From contig JAOWCC010000577.1 of the NCBI GenBank assembly GCA_030867875.1, positions 151,086,344 through 151,150,343 of the forward strand: DNA of 64,000 nt. Direction: 5' to 3'. Positions 17,801 through 32,800 of the stretch are shown in pieces; position 1 is the first letter of the stretch; each line of letters begins with the position of its first letter. The stretch comes from Actinernus sp. WN-2022 (lineage: Eukaryota; Cnidaria; Anthozoa; Actiniaria; Actinernidae). The notes below the pieces were generated by a model, which did not search any database, was not told the origin of the DNA, and saw nothing but the letters and a program-made list of their open reading frames with translations. The position numbers and the translations under genes were made by a program.

Positions 17801-20800
17801 AATAATTATGAAAAATGAAAACAACATCAGAACAAAGGCCAAAATTAATGATATCAGCTCATAATTTTTCATGGGTGACTAACCAGCAAAGACATGTTTG
17901 GAGGTGTTGATCATTGGTATTCAGTTCTTGAATGTTTAACATTAGTTGTACAGTAGTAATAACTATTATACATGTATATTCTTCATGCTGTTAACCTGTG
18001 CAGTACATGATTGCAAGTTGTAGTAACATATTTAACTATCAGTGGTATTTTTTGGTAAGTGGATAAAATTTCATTGAACATGCACAACTTGTTATTTTCA
18101 TGAATTCTTAAAACAACAATCTATTAGGGAATGTCAATTTTATTATAACTGTATCATTATTTTGTCATTACCCTTGCATGCCAGGGATACCTCATGAAGG
18201 TACAAGCCCTATAAATCACTGCAAGCTACATGTACATGGTTACATGATTATGCATGTATATGTTATTGGGTTTTATGTGCTTTACTAAATTCATTTTTGA
18301 TTAAATACATGTGAACTCTTTCATAGAATATAGAATGGACATTTTCTGTAGATTTTTTCATGAATTAATTGGGTATTTGCATGGATACAAAAGCCATGTG
18401 TTTTACATTATTTTACAGTGTAAATAAAATTATGCACATGAACATACAGTACCGTGCAAAAAGATTTCAACGGGGGAAGTGATATATCCTCTGAAAAAGA
18501 GATATATCCCCTGAAAAAAGGATATTTCCCTTTTGGGGGAAGTTTCAGGGGATATATCCTTTTCAAAAGGGGTTATTTCACTTCACGAAAAAGGGATAAA
18601 TCCCCAGGGATATATCCCCAATTAGCGTTGAAATCTTTTTGCACGGTACTGTACATCAGATTACACTAATATATTGGCTCATGGATCTATGAATCGAAGT
18701 ACATGTACATGTACATGTAGGTAAATGATATACTAGTTAACAAAACATACATGTATACAGGGTATGCTTGAAGGACAGTGGCAATCAAATTGAACCTTCT
18801 TTAAAACAAAACTACAAAATAACACCTTTAGTTAGGAGAGAAATAACATGGATGCATGTTCTAATATGTTTGTAAAAAGTTTTCGATAGATGATCTTGAT
18901 GGCAAAGATTAAAGTTGACTGGAAAATCTTGCATAATAATTGTACTTGATTTTGGTTACACTGTGAACCGATTTGAAATTGATCTAAATTTCTCTTAAAA
19001 GCAGTACTTAGGTTTTCATCCACTCAAATATTAGCCATCCTTCCTCAAAATTGTCTCATATTTTCTCCAGTATACCTGGACAGCATACTCTTCTAATTTC
19101 GTCTTTCATCATGAGAAAGTTTATCATTTAAGGGTTAACAGTGCTCTTTAAGCCAGTTAGGGCACAAAGGCCATATTGACAGTAAGGGGTTAACCCTTTA
19201 TCTGTAAAAAAAAAAAGATGACAAATGCTTGAGCAGTAAGCAATAATATTGTTGAACAGCTGTTTTAGCCGTTTTGGGCCTCATCAGAATGGCATTAAGC
19301 TAATGTTCAGGCTGGGTTCCCACTAAGATGTGCGAAAGCTGTGAAGCATGCTCAATCCCATTAAGGCCTGGGATTTCATGGAAACGAGGCCAAATTACAA
19401 AATAAACTTCCCCGTTTTTATCAAAATAATGCTCCTCAAAAGTGTCACACTTGTACACTTTGACAAATTACTTACATGTATATTGGTATGGTTCAAATTG
19501 ATTGTTACATCACGGACCATCCAAGATTGTAGATTTCAATTAGACAATATTTGGTGGTGGGGTTCACAGATATGCAAAATCTTCATTAACTTTCTGTTTT
19601 CTTGCTTTGAAGCTCATTCATGTACAGTCACATTTTGGCTGGCAGACTACAATAGTTTGCTTCAAGGCATAATAATTATGCAAAATAGGTCACATGACTT
19701 TGAATTTCACCTATTATCTCCTAAACGAATAAACATAGTCCAGGTGCTAAATTGTGATCATGATTTATCCATAGAGTCTAAATGCACTGAAAGTATTACG
19801 TTTCCTGTTTTCCCCATCACCGCAAATTGAATTTAGTATTTTATCACGTGGATGATCACGTGGCATCCATGAAAAAAAAAATGTCAAGGTTGATTAGTTT
19901 AATCTTTTGGCGGAAAGTGGAAGTTGTTAGACATTCCTGTGCAAATTATGGCAAGTTTTAGTGATTTTCAGTTCAGGACTTAGAATCCCAGGCCTTAATT
20001 AGCTTGAGTGTGGGATAATAATTATGGTATACAAAATGTATAAAGGGCATGCTTAAGTCACTAGGGCATGAAGGCCATGTGAAAGCTCTCATGGTTTTCA
20101 CTGATCTATGAAGCTTGTAAATACCGATCTACTTGAAGTATGACTAAATAAGTGAGTGAGTGCATGAGTGAGTGAGTAGGTACATGTATGGCAATCTTTG
20201 GTATCTCAGATACCCTAGGGTTAATGGCTTGACCCTTACTCATGCATGCAAGCACTCACTCACTCACTCACTTATTTAGTGATCCCTTAAACAAGGACTC
20301 GCACTATAAAAGGGCCTCTGCCAGACATGCTAACACCTTCAGTTGTCACTCAGCCTTTGTCAAGTAAACAACTATTCAAAGCTACATGTATGCATACAAC
20401 ATGTGATGCTCCGCTTGAGTGATCTCTGACTTTTGTTATCGCACGAAATTCAAATCAAACACTTGAATCTGTGATGTTTAAAATAACACTAAAGAGTTTG
20501 TAAATGCTTCTAAAATGCTATTCATACAGGCATAACTGTGCTACTTAAGCTTCCTGTGGTTTACTTTCTTTGGCTTATTTTACTTTTAGCAACATCAATT
20601 TAGTATTCTAACAGGAGAAAGCTGAAGGCCTGCTGACTGTCTGTACTGTTCTGAATTTGAATTTTCAAATTTTAAATCCCAAAGGGAGAGAAATGGGGAG
20701 GAGCATTCCATTTTATAGTGCAAGTCACACAAACTTCCTACATCAACATCTACTTTTATTCTTCACAAAGCCTTACAGCATCTAATGTACATGACTGTAG

Positions 20801-23800
20801 GTTTATCTACTTGAAGTGCCACTAATCCCTTTTGCAAGTTACATGTATATAATTATATATAAATCTTTGAAAGGTTTTGAGTACTTCTGCGAATACATTT
20901 TTGGCTTACAGAGAATACTCTATGTTCTATGCATGTTTGAAATGGTGAAAATTTGACCTTTCCTGACCCAAGACTGAGTCGATTCTTGATCTTACGTCAC
21001 CCTTACGACTCTCTAGACATTTGATAAGTAATATAAATAATTTGTGTCCGATCTTTATCCAATTTACAAACTCTCGCTTTCAGCTCGAATTTGTAAATCG
21101 GATAAAGATCGGACACCCATTCTTTATATATTACATACAATGTAGGTCAATCAGACCGTTAGGAATATCCAAATCAGTAAAAAATATTCCCTTGGAAATG
21201 AACAAGTTGAACTACGAAATTGCATTCTCGCAAACCGTTTTGTTTTTCTGTTGTGACATCATACTCAATGCAAGCCTGCACAACAACACCTTGGAGGCAT
21301 GTTTCTAATAAAATCTTCCTTTTTCCCTCTTCTCGTACACAAGAAAAAAGTAATATTTGCAATGTAGGTCTGTATTAATGTTCATGTGAAATAAAAAGGT
21401 AGCCATGCTTGTGTCATGATGTTGCATGTACAATGTATGACATCATGCACTTCTGGAACAGTCTCCAGTATACTTGGAGTTCAAACAACAAGACTTCCCA
21501 TCAACATAGTGGCACTTTAAAAGCTCTTGGTTTCAATGCAATAAATCTATATTGTAAAATTACTTTGAGGGTAATAATGGTGATATTTTGTTGTTGCACA
21601 GACTACATATTTTGGACTTCAGTATCTGAACAAGAAGGGTTCTGAATGGTGGCTGGAACTTGACAAACCTGTCACTAAACAACTTCAACATCGTGGCAAG
21701 ACCTGCAACAATGCCACCCTCAAGTTCAGGGTCAAGTTCTTTGTCTCCAGCATATATTCCTTACAAGAAGAAATCACAAGGTGAGCTGTTGTCATCCTTT
21801 TTTTCTTTTTCTTAGTAACCTTGTTGAGAGCAAGCATCATTTTCAGCCAAGGTTCCCTTCAATATCTTTTAACAACCTTCCATATGGGGCGCCTCCTGTA
21901 AGGGAATCCATGGGCAATTGTACATGTGGTCCCAAGCTGTCTGTTTTAATGGGAGGTTCAACTTGTACTGGATAAAAGGCTTTGAACTCATTTCCTCTCT
22001 GTTGTGCCCCAGATATCTTTATTATCTTCAGCTGAAGATAAATGTTCTAGAAGGAAGGCTTCAATGTGATGAGGAAGTTGCAGTAGTGCTGGCTTCATAT
22101 ATGGCACAAGGTACCAGTACATGACATGCATTAACATACATGTACACTTAGCTAATTACTATTATTAATAGTGCTTAATCACTCTGCATATGTTATCAGC
22201 CTAAGAATATACATGAGACAGCTTTACCATGAATGAAAAGTTCTCAATTTCCCACAAACTGAAAGCACAGAAAACCATGCAATTGGAAGTTCATTCATCA
22301 AAATTCTGACTCATAATTTCCTTCACGTTGAACTAATAAACAAAGTCACATTTTTGATTGGCCCATGAGAGTTTAACAGTCAGCAGTAGCCGTAATTTAT
22401 AAACAATAATTTATTATTGTGGGATTAATACCTACATGTACATACATGTACAGTACATGTAGTGGTGGTGTCCAATTCTTCGATTGCTGAGTTTCAGATC
22501 ACTCTCCATTGAGGTACATGTATGGGATGTACTGCAAGTCTGCAAGGGATTTAGTGTAAATTAATCAAAATATGCTAAAAAGAAAAGGCATCACATTGTA
22601 CATATATCCCAATAGTCTGAGGCCTGAAATGTCAGCAGAAAAACATCTAAGGGAAAAACACTACCTGCATGTCCCTAGACAAGCTAAGGTAAACAAAGAA
22701 AATAAAGAAGAAAAAGATAAGAAGAAGTGGTGTACGAATGATGAAGTGTACTACCTAAGGAGAGATTTTGTTGTTGGGATGTGTACATTGTACTTGCATT
22801 AAATGTTGTCATTCTCTTTACTGGTCTGATTATAGTACATGCATGTACATGTAGATGAGAGTTGAAGAAAACACTCTCATCCAGCTCTCAAGAATTCTCA
22901 AGGATATGATACTGGTTACTTGTTGTTTAAAGCAATTTCATAGAGCAGACTTTATAAGCTTATAATTATATTAGTTTGCAATAGAAGCCATGAGAAAGCC
23001 GCATTTTAGGACCTTGATTTCTGAAGATTTGTCAGCAAAGATTGAGCAGAAGTCCAAACTGGCAACCAATGTGATCATTTATACCCAGATTTTGGTTACA
23101 TTTTGGAACTTAAAGTGTGTAACATACATGTAATATTGTTGCCTGGATTCAAACAGCTGTAATAAGAGCCTGCAGCTAGGCTGCACTCTGCTTCACGGTT
23201 CTGCCGCCTGAGCAGTGCAATCCATGTCAGAATGGTCTGTAATTGGTAGGCAGGCAGATAAACAGATCATGGTATGTTTCGAAGATTTTAATATCATATT
23301 ACCAGAATCAAAATAATTATATTAAACATTATCTCCCAGTAAATTATACCACAGGATGACCAATCCTTCTGTTTAAAAAAATTAATGTTGAATGCACTTT
23401 AATTATCTATGATTATTTCTAGTTTTAAGTTATGAACTAGCTTTGTATAGGGCTAGAAAAAAACAAAAAAAACACATCTTTGTTAATTAATTTAAAAAAA
23501 TATTATTCTCAAACTAATATTCTCAAAAGGTTGAACTAAATTAAGTGGCCAGATCAAAAAATAGAATTGTGGAACACATGCTTGAACCCTATGCTTGAAC
23601 CCTATGCTTGAACGTTACGCTCGAAAATTCTGTAATTTCTGAGGTCTCTTCCCACAAGCTTCTTGGTGTAACTTTAGACAAGAACATGACTTTCGAGTCA
23701 CATATCGATGAACTATGTAAAAAACTATCTAAACGCCTAGGTCTTCTTAAGCATATAAGCCCATACCTAAAGCAACGCCAAAGGGAACATTTCTATAATG

Positions 23801-26800
23801 GAGTTATAAAGCCTACTCTTATGTATGGGAGTATGGTATGGGATAGCTGTAGCGGGGATAGTTTGCAGAGAATACTTAAGCTTCAGAAAAGGGCCGCTCG
23901 CATTATTCTTGATGCTGACAGGTTAACACCGTCAATTACGTTATTTAATAATCTAAATTGGCTTCCCTTTATGAAGCAATCATGTATAAAAAGAAACACA
24001 CTAGTTTATAAGCGTATAAATGCAAACTATTTTACCCCTAGTTACATAGATACACTAAATAGTATTATTAAGGAACTCTGAAATTCACAATAGAGAGACA
24101 CGCTACTCAAAGCTAAATTTGATATGTCCTAAATACAAAAGGGAAATGAATGGAGGGCGGACTTTCGCAGTCAGGACAATTAAAGAATGGAACTCTATAG
24201 ATATAAGTATACGTAAGAAAGAGTCAGTAGCTAGTTTTAAACATAGTTTATTTAAATCATTTTTGAGTAAACAGAAAGCCACCATGCTCATCAATATATA
24301 AATTTCTATTACTTTTTAAGTAATTATCATAGTAGTTTTTTATTTTTTTATTTTTGCAGTTAGGACAATTTAAAAAATGGAACTCTATAGATATAAGTAT
24401 ACTTATAGTATACCCTTTAAGTAATTATTATAGTAGCTTTTCTCGTTATCTTTACAATTGTACATAGTTACATGTATATCTTAGCATATTTTAATTGTTA
24501 TTCGAAATTGTATTGTTTTATTCTTATCATAGTGAGGGCCACAGAGTCATCAGTGTTTTTACTACTGTAACGTGTTACCCTCTTGAAATAAAGCCTATTA
24601 TTAATTAATTATTATTATTATTATTCAAAAATGGAAAAAACTCAACAGAGCATTGGCAAGCTAAGTTTTGTCCTTCAATATATATTTTGCTGGCAAGGAT
24701 ATTACAAAACTAATATGTTATATAAATTAAAATATATAATCATATATAAAACAACACAGGTGAGAATTATATGACAAATGTTTTTTTTTTTTGTATTGAA
24801 CCTTTTTTATTTGTTACTAACAAATTTTCTTCATTTGTTTTGTAGTGACATGTATGTGCATTGTAATGTAAAATTTCCAAAAATCCAATAATAAAAGATT
24901 ATATATTTAAAAAAAGGTAGTCTATTTCATGCATCCCAGTACTCTCTTTACTTTAACATGTCTTTGTCATAATTACACAGTATTACTACGGGTACAAATA
25001 AAGAATTGTGTTTTGTTGTGCACATGTATGTTTTCTCCTGGATCTTTAATTAATTTAGTTTATGTTTTAATTTTTCAGCTGAATTTGGAGACTTTGATGA
25101 GGAGAGACATGCTAACTATGTGGAAGACTATGTTCTACTGCCATGTGTAAGTTGGTTTGTTGTATAATCAAACATTTTGGACCTTTAACTACATTTATTT
25201 AGTGAATGCACTCATCTTATATTTAGATGTGACTATAGGGCACCTATGGCATCCCAATACTTACATGTACATGTAATTACAGTAGAATGTAACCCCACTA
25301 TCTTGAACTCCGTTATCTCGAACCCCCTGCTATCTTGAACAAAATGGCGTTGCACATGGATTTTAACCCATTTTTTTCAGTCATTTACTATTGGCTATCT
25401 CGAACTCAAATACCCTGAATACCCTGCTAATCTTGAACAGTTTGCATCTTCCCTTGCCCTAAATCAACCCTGGCAATCTCGAACTCAAGTCACTTCCATA
25501 AACGACAATGATATTCTGTCGAAATTTATTGGAAAAAAACACTGTTGCAACTAAGAGAATGAATCCCACCATAGCGTCTGATCATGAAGAGCTACAATGT
25601 ACATGATCATGGTGATTTACGCAGGGATTTGCGTTTATCTTACAAGACATTAATTTTAATAAAAGTCAAAATTATATATTGGAAATTATACTGTATCACC
25701 CCTGAAATTAAACGTTAATCCCGCTATCTTGAACCCCCACTATCTTGAACAATTTATCATTTCCCTTCAGATTTTGAGATAGTGGGGTTCTACTGTACAA
25801 GTACATTTCACAACATGCACATTGTATATATGGGTCGGTTCTGATGAAATTATTTGGATTACAACAATCATAGACATCTACTTAAAAACAAGGTTGCCAT
25901 ACAGTAAATAAATGGCAAATGATCAAAGATATTTGTAGACTGAAATGGATTGTGGTTGGAGACATGTAGCTGAATTTCAGCTACATGAATTGTTTCTTTT
26001 GGGGGTTTCCTCTAAATCATTTTTTTCAAATTACACTGTAGTTTATCCATTCCTCATAGCTGGATTGATAATATTATTATTATAACCACAATCCTTGGTC
26101 ATTATTTTATCATTTCCTGTTTGTTTACAGCAACAACCTTTATTGAAATAGGTGTATCTTCATGTGAATCCTCAAACAGTTAAAGTTCTGTATTTACAAA
26201 CCCAAAATCATTTCGAACTGCAATACAGGCATATTTCTTCATCTGCAAAAAAGTGCTCTAATTAATTTCCTTTTTTTCAGATTCTTATACCTGTGCACAC
26301 ACAGGATGAACTCAATCAGCAGGTAAACCTTGTTCTCTGTAGTCCATTGTATCCAGAAAACAATAAATTGTAGAACAAGCCTTCAATTCATTGCCAGCAA
26401 CAGAGAACATGTCTCTTGTTTTACATGTATTTATAGTTAATGACCACTGTTCACAGAGTTGTTCACATGAAGTGTTTTTATAATATCTTTTCAGATTATG
26501 GATCTACACAAGGGTCACAGGTATAGTCACTGAGGATTTAAAATTAATGGGGTCTGACATTTTTTTAAAGTGTATTGTGTAATAGTTTTGATGACATCAG
26601 TTTAGATGTTGAGATCACGTAATCCTCACTGCTCAGTCATTTTCTTATATAATTCTCTAATATTTTTCTTTAATTCTTTCACTTTTATTCTTAAAATTGC
26701 TTTGATAGAGTAGTCGTCCCCCCCCCCCCAGATTTTCCAGCAGAATGAGTAGCTCATGGTTACTTGGACAACTAACTGACATCATCAGAACTTTTGTGCA

Positions 26801-29800
26801 ATATGACGTACACTTAAAAAAAAAAAACTACCTATTTGCATTGCAAAAGAAATTGTTTTATTGCGATTTCAGTTTTCAGGACAGTGTAAATATCATCTTG
26901 AGATCATAATTGTTTGTACTCGGGTATGACAACGTCTGGGATGATGGCAACCAATAGTCTTAAAGGGGCTGTGTCATGGTAATACATTATTTTAGGTTTT
27001 GCATTCTGGGCCAGAATCCAAATAGCTATTTCCACTGTTTTTGATATGAACTACCGAACCTCTCAGCCATGTGGGATGCTTAAAATCAAAACAAATATGC
27101 AAAAATGACCAACAAACAGTGTTTATAAACAGTCTCCAGGGAAATATTGAAAATCCATTCAATCAAGCATTGAAGGAGGAAAGTTTAACAAGTTTAACAA
27201 GTTTCCAATTAAAGCCACCAACCCAGCGATTACTCGATACATGCACAGTACCATGACATAGCCCCTTTAATTATTTAAAAAATACAATCTCTCATGTACT
27301 GTATGTAAAGTATATCCTGAACAAATATAAAAAGCCAGTTTGCAATTGGGACTTAAGATGTACAATGTAGGATCTTCTGATCAGATTAATGCATGTCATT
27401 CGTAAATTTTCTTTTGCCAATGCAAAAAAAAAGAGAAGAAAGATTGGGAGCAATATATTTGTGGTGCCAGAGTAAGGATAGTAATGTCCAAGGATTTCAA
27501 ACCTCCATTTGTTATATATATATATTTATTTAATAACATTCTCAGTTTCTGTCATGCTTGGCTGTTGTGTCCTTTGTGCCAAGACAGGGCTCAACACTAA
27601 CGGTAGCCTGCTAGCCTGTATGCATGCACACGGAGATGTAATGGAATAAAATTATAAGTTGGAAATTGAATATTTTATGCATTATGGCAAAAATTAAGAC
27701 TGAAGATGGTTGAGATAATTTGGAAAAGATCACATTCTCATAAATGAGATCATTGAATGTAAAGGACAGGACAGTGTTAAATAGCCACACAAAATTGAGC
27801 AGGCTGATTCAGGAGTTGAAAACCTCACATGTTCCTCGCACTGGTGCATATCCAGCAAACTTTCAATGCTATAAATTATGTACAAAATGTATGGTGCTCG
27901 ACCGCAATGATGCTAGCTATAGGGTTAGATCAATAGGACAATAATTTAGTACATTGTAGGACAGCATTAGGACAGTAATTCAGCACTGTTAGGGACCAGC
28001 ACTGTTAGGGACCAGAGAAAGTGGCCATGATATCTGTAACTAAGCGGGTTTGAGTTTTAAGAGAAAATGTATACTTATTTATTGGGCTTCAGGTCAGTGA
28101 GGTCCTTTTGGTAGCTTGTGATCAGTCTTGAAAGTCAAAATAATTATGGTGAACTTGAGGTGAACTTGAGGCTCTTTGGGTAAAAAGCATATCAAAGTGA
28201 TCAAATCAAGAAGTTTTAAATTGTTTAATACGCTTGAATTTCTAAATGACCTTCTGTGCCAACAATGGGATGACTTGTTTTTACTGGAAAATTCCAATCA
28301 GATTTGGTCGGCTTGGAAATTAATGTTAATGCAGGTCATTGACAAGCATGCTCCTATTAGAACAAAAAGAGTGTGTTCTCACAACTGTCTCCCAAGAAAG
28401 CAACAGGTATTGATGGTATCCCAGCAAAAAATATTAAAGCCGCCGTACCAGTTATCTCGGAATATCTTTGTTTCCTATTTAACGTTTGACTCGGTGTATT
28501 TCCGGCAGACTGGAAAAAGCATGCGTTACACCTTTATTCAAGAGCAGCGGCAAAAATGATATGGATAACTATCGGCCAATATCTGTTCTGCCGGTCGTTA
28601 GCAAAGTATTTGAGCGGATTCTGTATGATCAACTATATAGCTGTCTCTCTTCACAGAACCTTCTATCAACTAAGCAATTTGGTTTTCGTAAACTTCACTC
28701 TACAATGACAGCTCTTCTAAACTCTACAAACTCATGGTTGATCAATATGGATCGAGGTCATTTTAATATTGTATTATTTTTAGATCTGAAAAAGGCCTTT
28801 GATACGGTCAACCATGAATTATTGCTAGAGAAGCTGAAATTGTATGGAATTAACAATGGGTCACTTGGTCTGTTACACTCCTACCTTTCAAATAGATACC
28901 AGACATGCTCGGTGGAGAACATTCAATCCACTGAGCATTTGATTACATGCGGTGTCCTACAGGATCGATACTTGGCCCATTGTTGTTTCTCGTCTACATA
29001 AACGACTTACCAAATTGCCTCGAAACGTCAACACCCCGTATGTTTGCTGATGACACCAGCATCACATTTAGTGGAGCAGATGTTATTGATGTTGTTGTCA
29101 GAGCAAATACCGAATTGCTCCAGATAAACAACTGGCTCAAAACAAATAAGCTTCACTTAAACGTGGCCAAAACAGAATTCATGATGATCGGCTCACGTCA
29201 GCGTTTATCGAATCTGGACGAGGAGCCCATAATAGAAATTGGAGATAAAAATATTAAGAGGGTCAGTAAAAGCAAAACGGTAGGGGTAGTTGTTGACGAA
29301 AATTGGTCTGACCACATAGACCACTTAACTAAAAACGTTGTATTGGGTCTAGGAGCGTTAAAGAGGATCCGCCCATTTGTGTCCCAAGACACTCTAATGC
29401 AAATATATAATTCACTTATTCAAACTCACATGGATTACTGCTGTGAGGTCTGGGATACCTGTGGTCATAGGAGGGTCCTCTGTGATAAACTTCAAAAAAT
29501 TCAAAATAGGGCTGCTAGGCTTATTCTAAGGGCTGATTATAAAACGAGCTCCAATCTACTCCTTGACATACTAGATTGGGATAGACTTGATGAATGGAGG
29601 GCTAAATGCAAGGCTGTCATGATGCACAAAATCCAAAATAATTGTGCACCGACCAGTCTCACCGAATTATTCAAAACAGTTGGAAGCAGAACAGACTACA
29701 ACCGGAGGGGGGCAGATACCAAACTCTGCTTGTCCCTCCCCAAAACTGAGTTTGCGAAAAAGAGCATCTCCTACAATTAGCCGGTAACAAAAAGAGCAGG

Positions 29801-32800
29801 GGACTGGAACCGAGTCAGTAAAACTAATCCAATTAATAACTAGTGAAGTGAGCATTATTTTCCAAAAGAACATATCAAACTTAGCTAGTCTGGAAAGTTT
29901 GATGAACTTTGGCTCAATATTGACGACGCTAGAAGGCATCAAATATGTCAATTTTCCCATACAAACTCTTAGTTTTTAACGTTGTCCCTCCAAACCATAC
30001 ATTCATTGTAAAATTTTGGAGGGACAAAGAAATTTCAATTGCTTATATTTGAGACAGGATTCACTTGAATCATGTCAAACTTGGCACACATGCTAATTTC
30101 AACATGCTCTATCATGTGATGAACTTCATTTTAGAATTAGAGTAATTCTGATAAACTCGGTCCCAGTCCCCTGCTCGTTTTGTTACCGGCCAATGGAGCA
30201 AAGCTCTGGAACCAGCTTCCAGCTGAATTACGCGAGACTAGGTCATTAGTTTCTTTTAAGAACAACATTGTGACTGCCTCTCTCCTTAGTTGACTTAGAC
30301 TATTTTTACTATACGTTACTTTACTTTTGTATTTGTTATTGTTATTACTATTTTATATATTATTGTTTATACACGCAGAATATAATACATAATTAGATAT
30401 ATTATAGTATTAGGAATTACTTATATTACGGATGTATTTTTAGCCATGGATTCTAAGTAAATCAGCGTTATGCTGTTAGCGATACCGTGTAATAAGTGAT
30501 TTAAAAAAATATATAGTAATGTTGTACATGTAGGAGCCTGTGCTTTAATGTTCTAAGGTGTGTGAATTGTTGAACGCCTGTCAATATATACTATTATAAC
30601 ATACTCAACAAAATATCTGGATTCTGATTGGCCAATGACGAGCACATCTAAAGGTTATTGAGTGCACAGTTGCATGCTCTTAACAAAATAATGTTTGATC
30701 AATATATCATAAACAAAAAATTGCATGAACTGCTCATGCTATACTTGATTTATAGGCACTGAGTGATATTTTGAATGTTCTCAAATACAGTGTAGCACTT
30801 GCCTAAGGGCTTTCAAAATATCACTCAGTGCCTATAAATCCTGTATAGTGCTTGCATTCATGCGATTTAATTCCTCTACATACATGTACATCATTAAATA
30901 CCAGAAGTGTGCTTTATGTGTCTTATAGTGGCATGAGTTCTCTTGATGCTGAACTGGAGTTTATCAAACTAACACAGCAGATAGAGGGTTATGGAGATGA
31001 GTACTACCCAGCCAAGGTAACAACTCTATGATCTCCCTGCCAGTCACAATCTCTAAGAGTTACATGCAAATTCTCGAAAGCAGCGTGCATACTTAAAGGG
31101 CACTTTCCATTTACACAAACTGACTGGTCTGATTGGGCAGTTCTTAAATGGAATTTTTACAGTTCTCCATTTTAGAACTGGCTGATCAGACCAGTCAGTT
31201 CATGTAAATGGCAAGTGGTGTTAGTAATATCTGTGTGAACAAAACTAATTATGTAAGATGCATGCACTTGTGTGGGTTATTGTTGTGTAGGAGTCACTGA
31301 ACTATAATTTTTATTATATGCCAGCTGGATTTTTAGTTTGCAAGGCATTTTTTTTGCGTGATTACTTCTGGTTTCTGAAAGATAATTCTGGGATTTAATA
31401 ACAAGAAAAAAAGATACACCAATGAGATCTGCATGCATTTCTGCTATTAAATGGGCATTGAATATAGTCAAGAAACAGCTCCAAGAGTATCTCTGGTGTC
31501 AGCTATGATTCCTGTATTTTCATTTTGAAATAATGTTTGCTAAGAACTGTTAGATGCTTTAGTTAAGTGAAGGAAATCCTACTACTGACAAACATTAATT
31601 GAATTATTGTGTGCAAAAACTAATGCATTAATTGAAGATTTGAGTTGCTCGATTTCGTTTTTACTTTTCCGGTCGCTTTTAGGTTTTTCCACGCCGAATG
31701 AAGTCGAATTTTACGAAGTTCGTGTATGTGAAATGCATGTATGTTTTTTTTGGGCGGGCATCACAAGGATTAGACCCGAGACTCGACTTAACACGGGCCA
31801 AAAGGAATTGTGGGTACAGTCAGCAAACATTTTGACAGGGAAACTATACGGTTTCGTCCCGAGGCGAAGCACTAACAAGGCCTGACACGACTATCTTTGG
31901 AAAGCTCAGACCACGAAACTTACTGAAATGGCCTTGTTAGCTCCAAAATATTCACAGATCGCTTCGCCTGGAGACGCGACTCTACAGTATGTAAATCTCC
32001 AGCGATTACAAACTGCCTTTTAGTCAAACAGTTCTTCGTTCAACCATGAGTTGAGCCGGCAACTTAATGATGTCCAACGGCCCTTTATACACAGAGTTGC
32101 TTTTTCAAAATGGTTACTCCGTCTTTCCAACAAGTATCTCCATGGTTTAATTCAACCATCTCTCCAACTTTGCGGCTAGCGGAAGTCCGTTCAAGATTCA
32201 GTCTGTAAACGGTTACCAATTTCCCGCCCCATATACAACGATTCAGCGCGTGCGCGACAATTTTGTTTTTCTAAACCTCCCCCCCCCCCCCCAAACCACC
32301 TATTAGAATAGCAAAACAATTACAACTCTTTTCGCTGTAGAAATGACTCGCTGGCTTGCTTAATTTCTTTCATTTATTTGAGATTTCAAGTTATATTCTA
32401 ACATTCCAGATTATAAATTACGGGTTTTCTTAATAAAAAAGCGAAGTTGGCTATCAAGAATTCCAAATCGTCACTCTATTAGTTTTTGTACAGACCCCTT
32501 CAATTGCTGCCAGCTTAAAAAGTTAAAAGTAAGTTGATCCTGTATTTATGCAATATAAAATTATGGAATTAAATATGAAGACAAACTTTCAGGCACATTC
32601 ATACCAGAAGTGAATTGTACTCAGTTCAAGTACAATTTAAGTTATCATACTTCATTCAATTTGGTTTGATTATGCTTCCATTCAATCTTGCTAAAACCTG
32701 TGATTATAATTGGGCTCAGTAACAAGGGGTTCTGAAGATGGTTAACATCCAAGCCTCTATGTCTGTCTTTTTTGCTATTGAAATCACGAATTTACCCGTA

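Larger units (their letters stand above)
14979..21601 (+). other. Intron 1 of the phosphatase gene (6.6 kb)
   Basis: It separates the first coding exon (ending LGLSE, donor GTAAGA) from exon 2 (TTYFGLQYL, acceptor TTGCACAG). It is AT-rich and strewn with ACATGTAC-type words. It contains a Tc1/mariner-like MITE (18447-18651), a dispersed repeat copy (18776-19140), an AGTG/CACT inverted repeat (20143-20280) and a hairpin (21044-21116). No other gene was seen. Confidence 0.8.
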
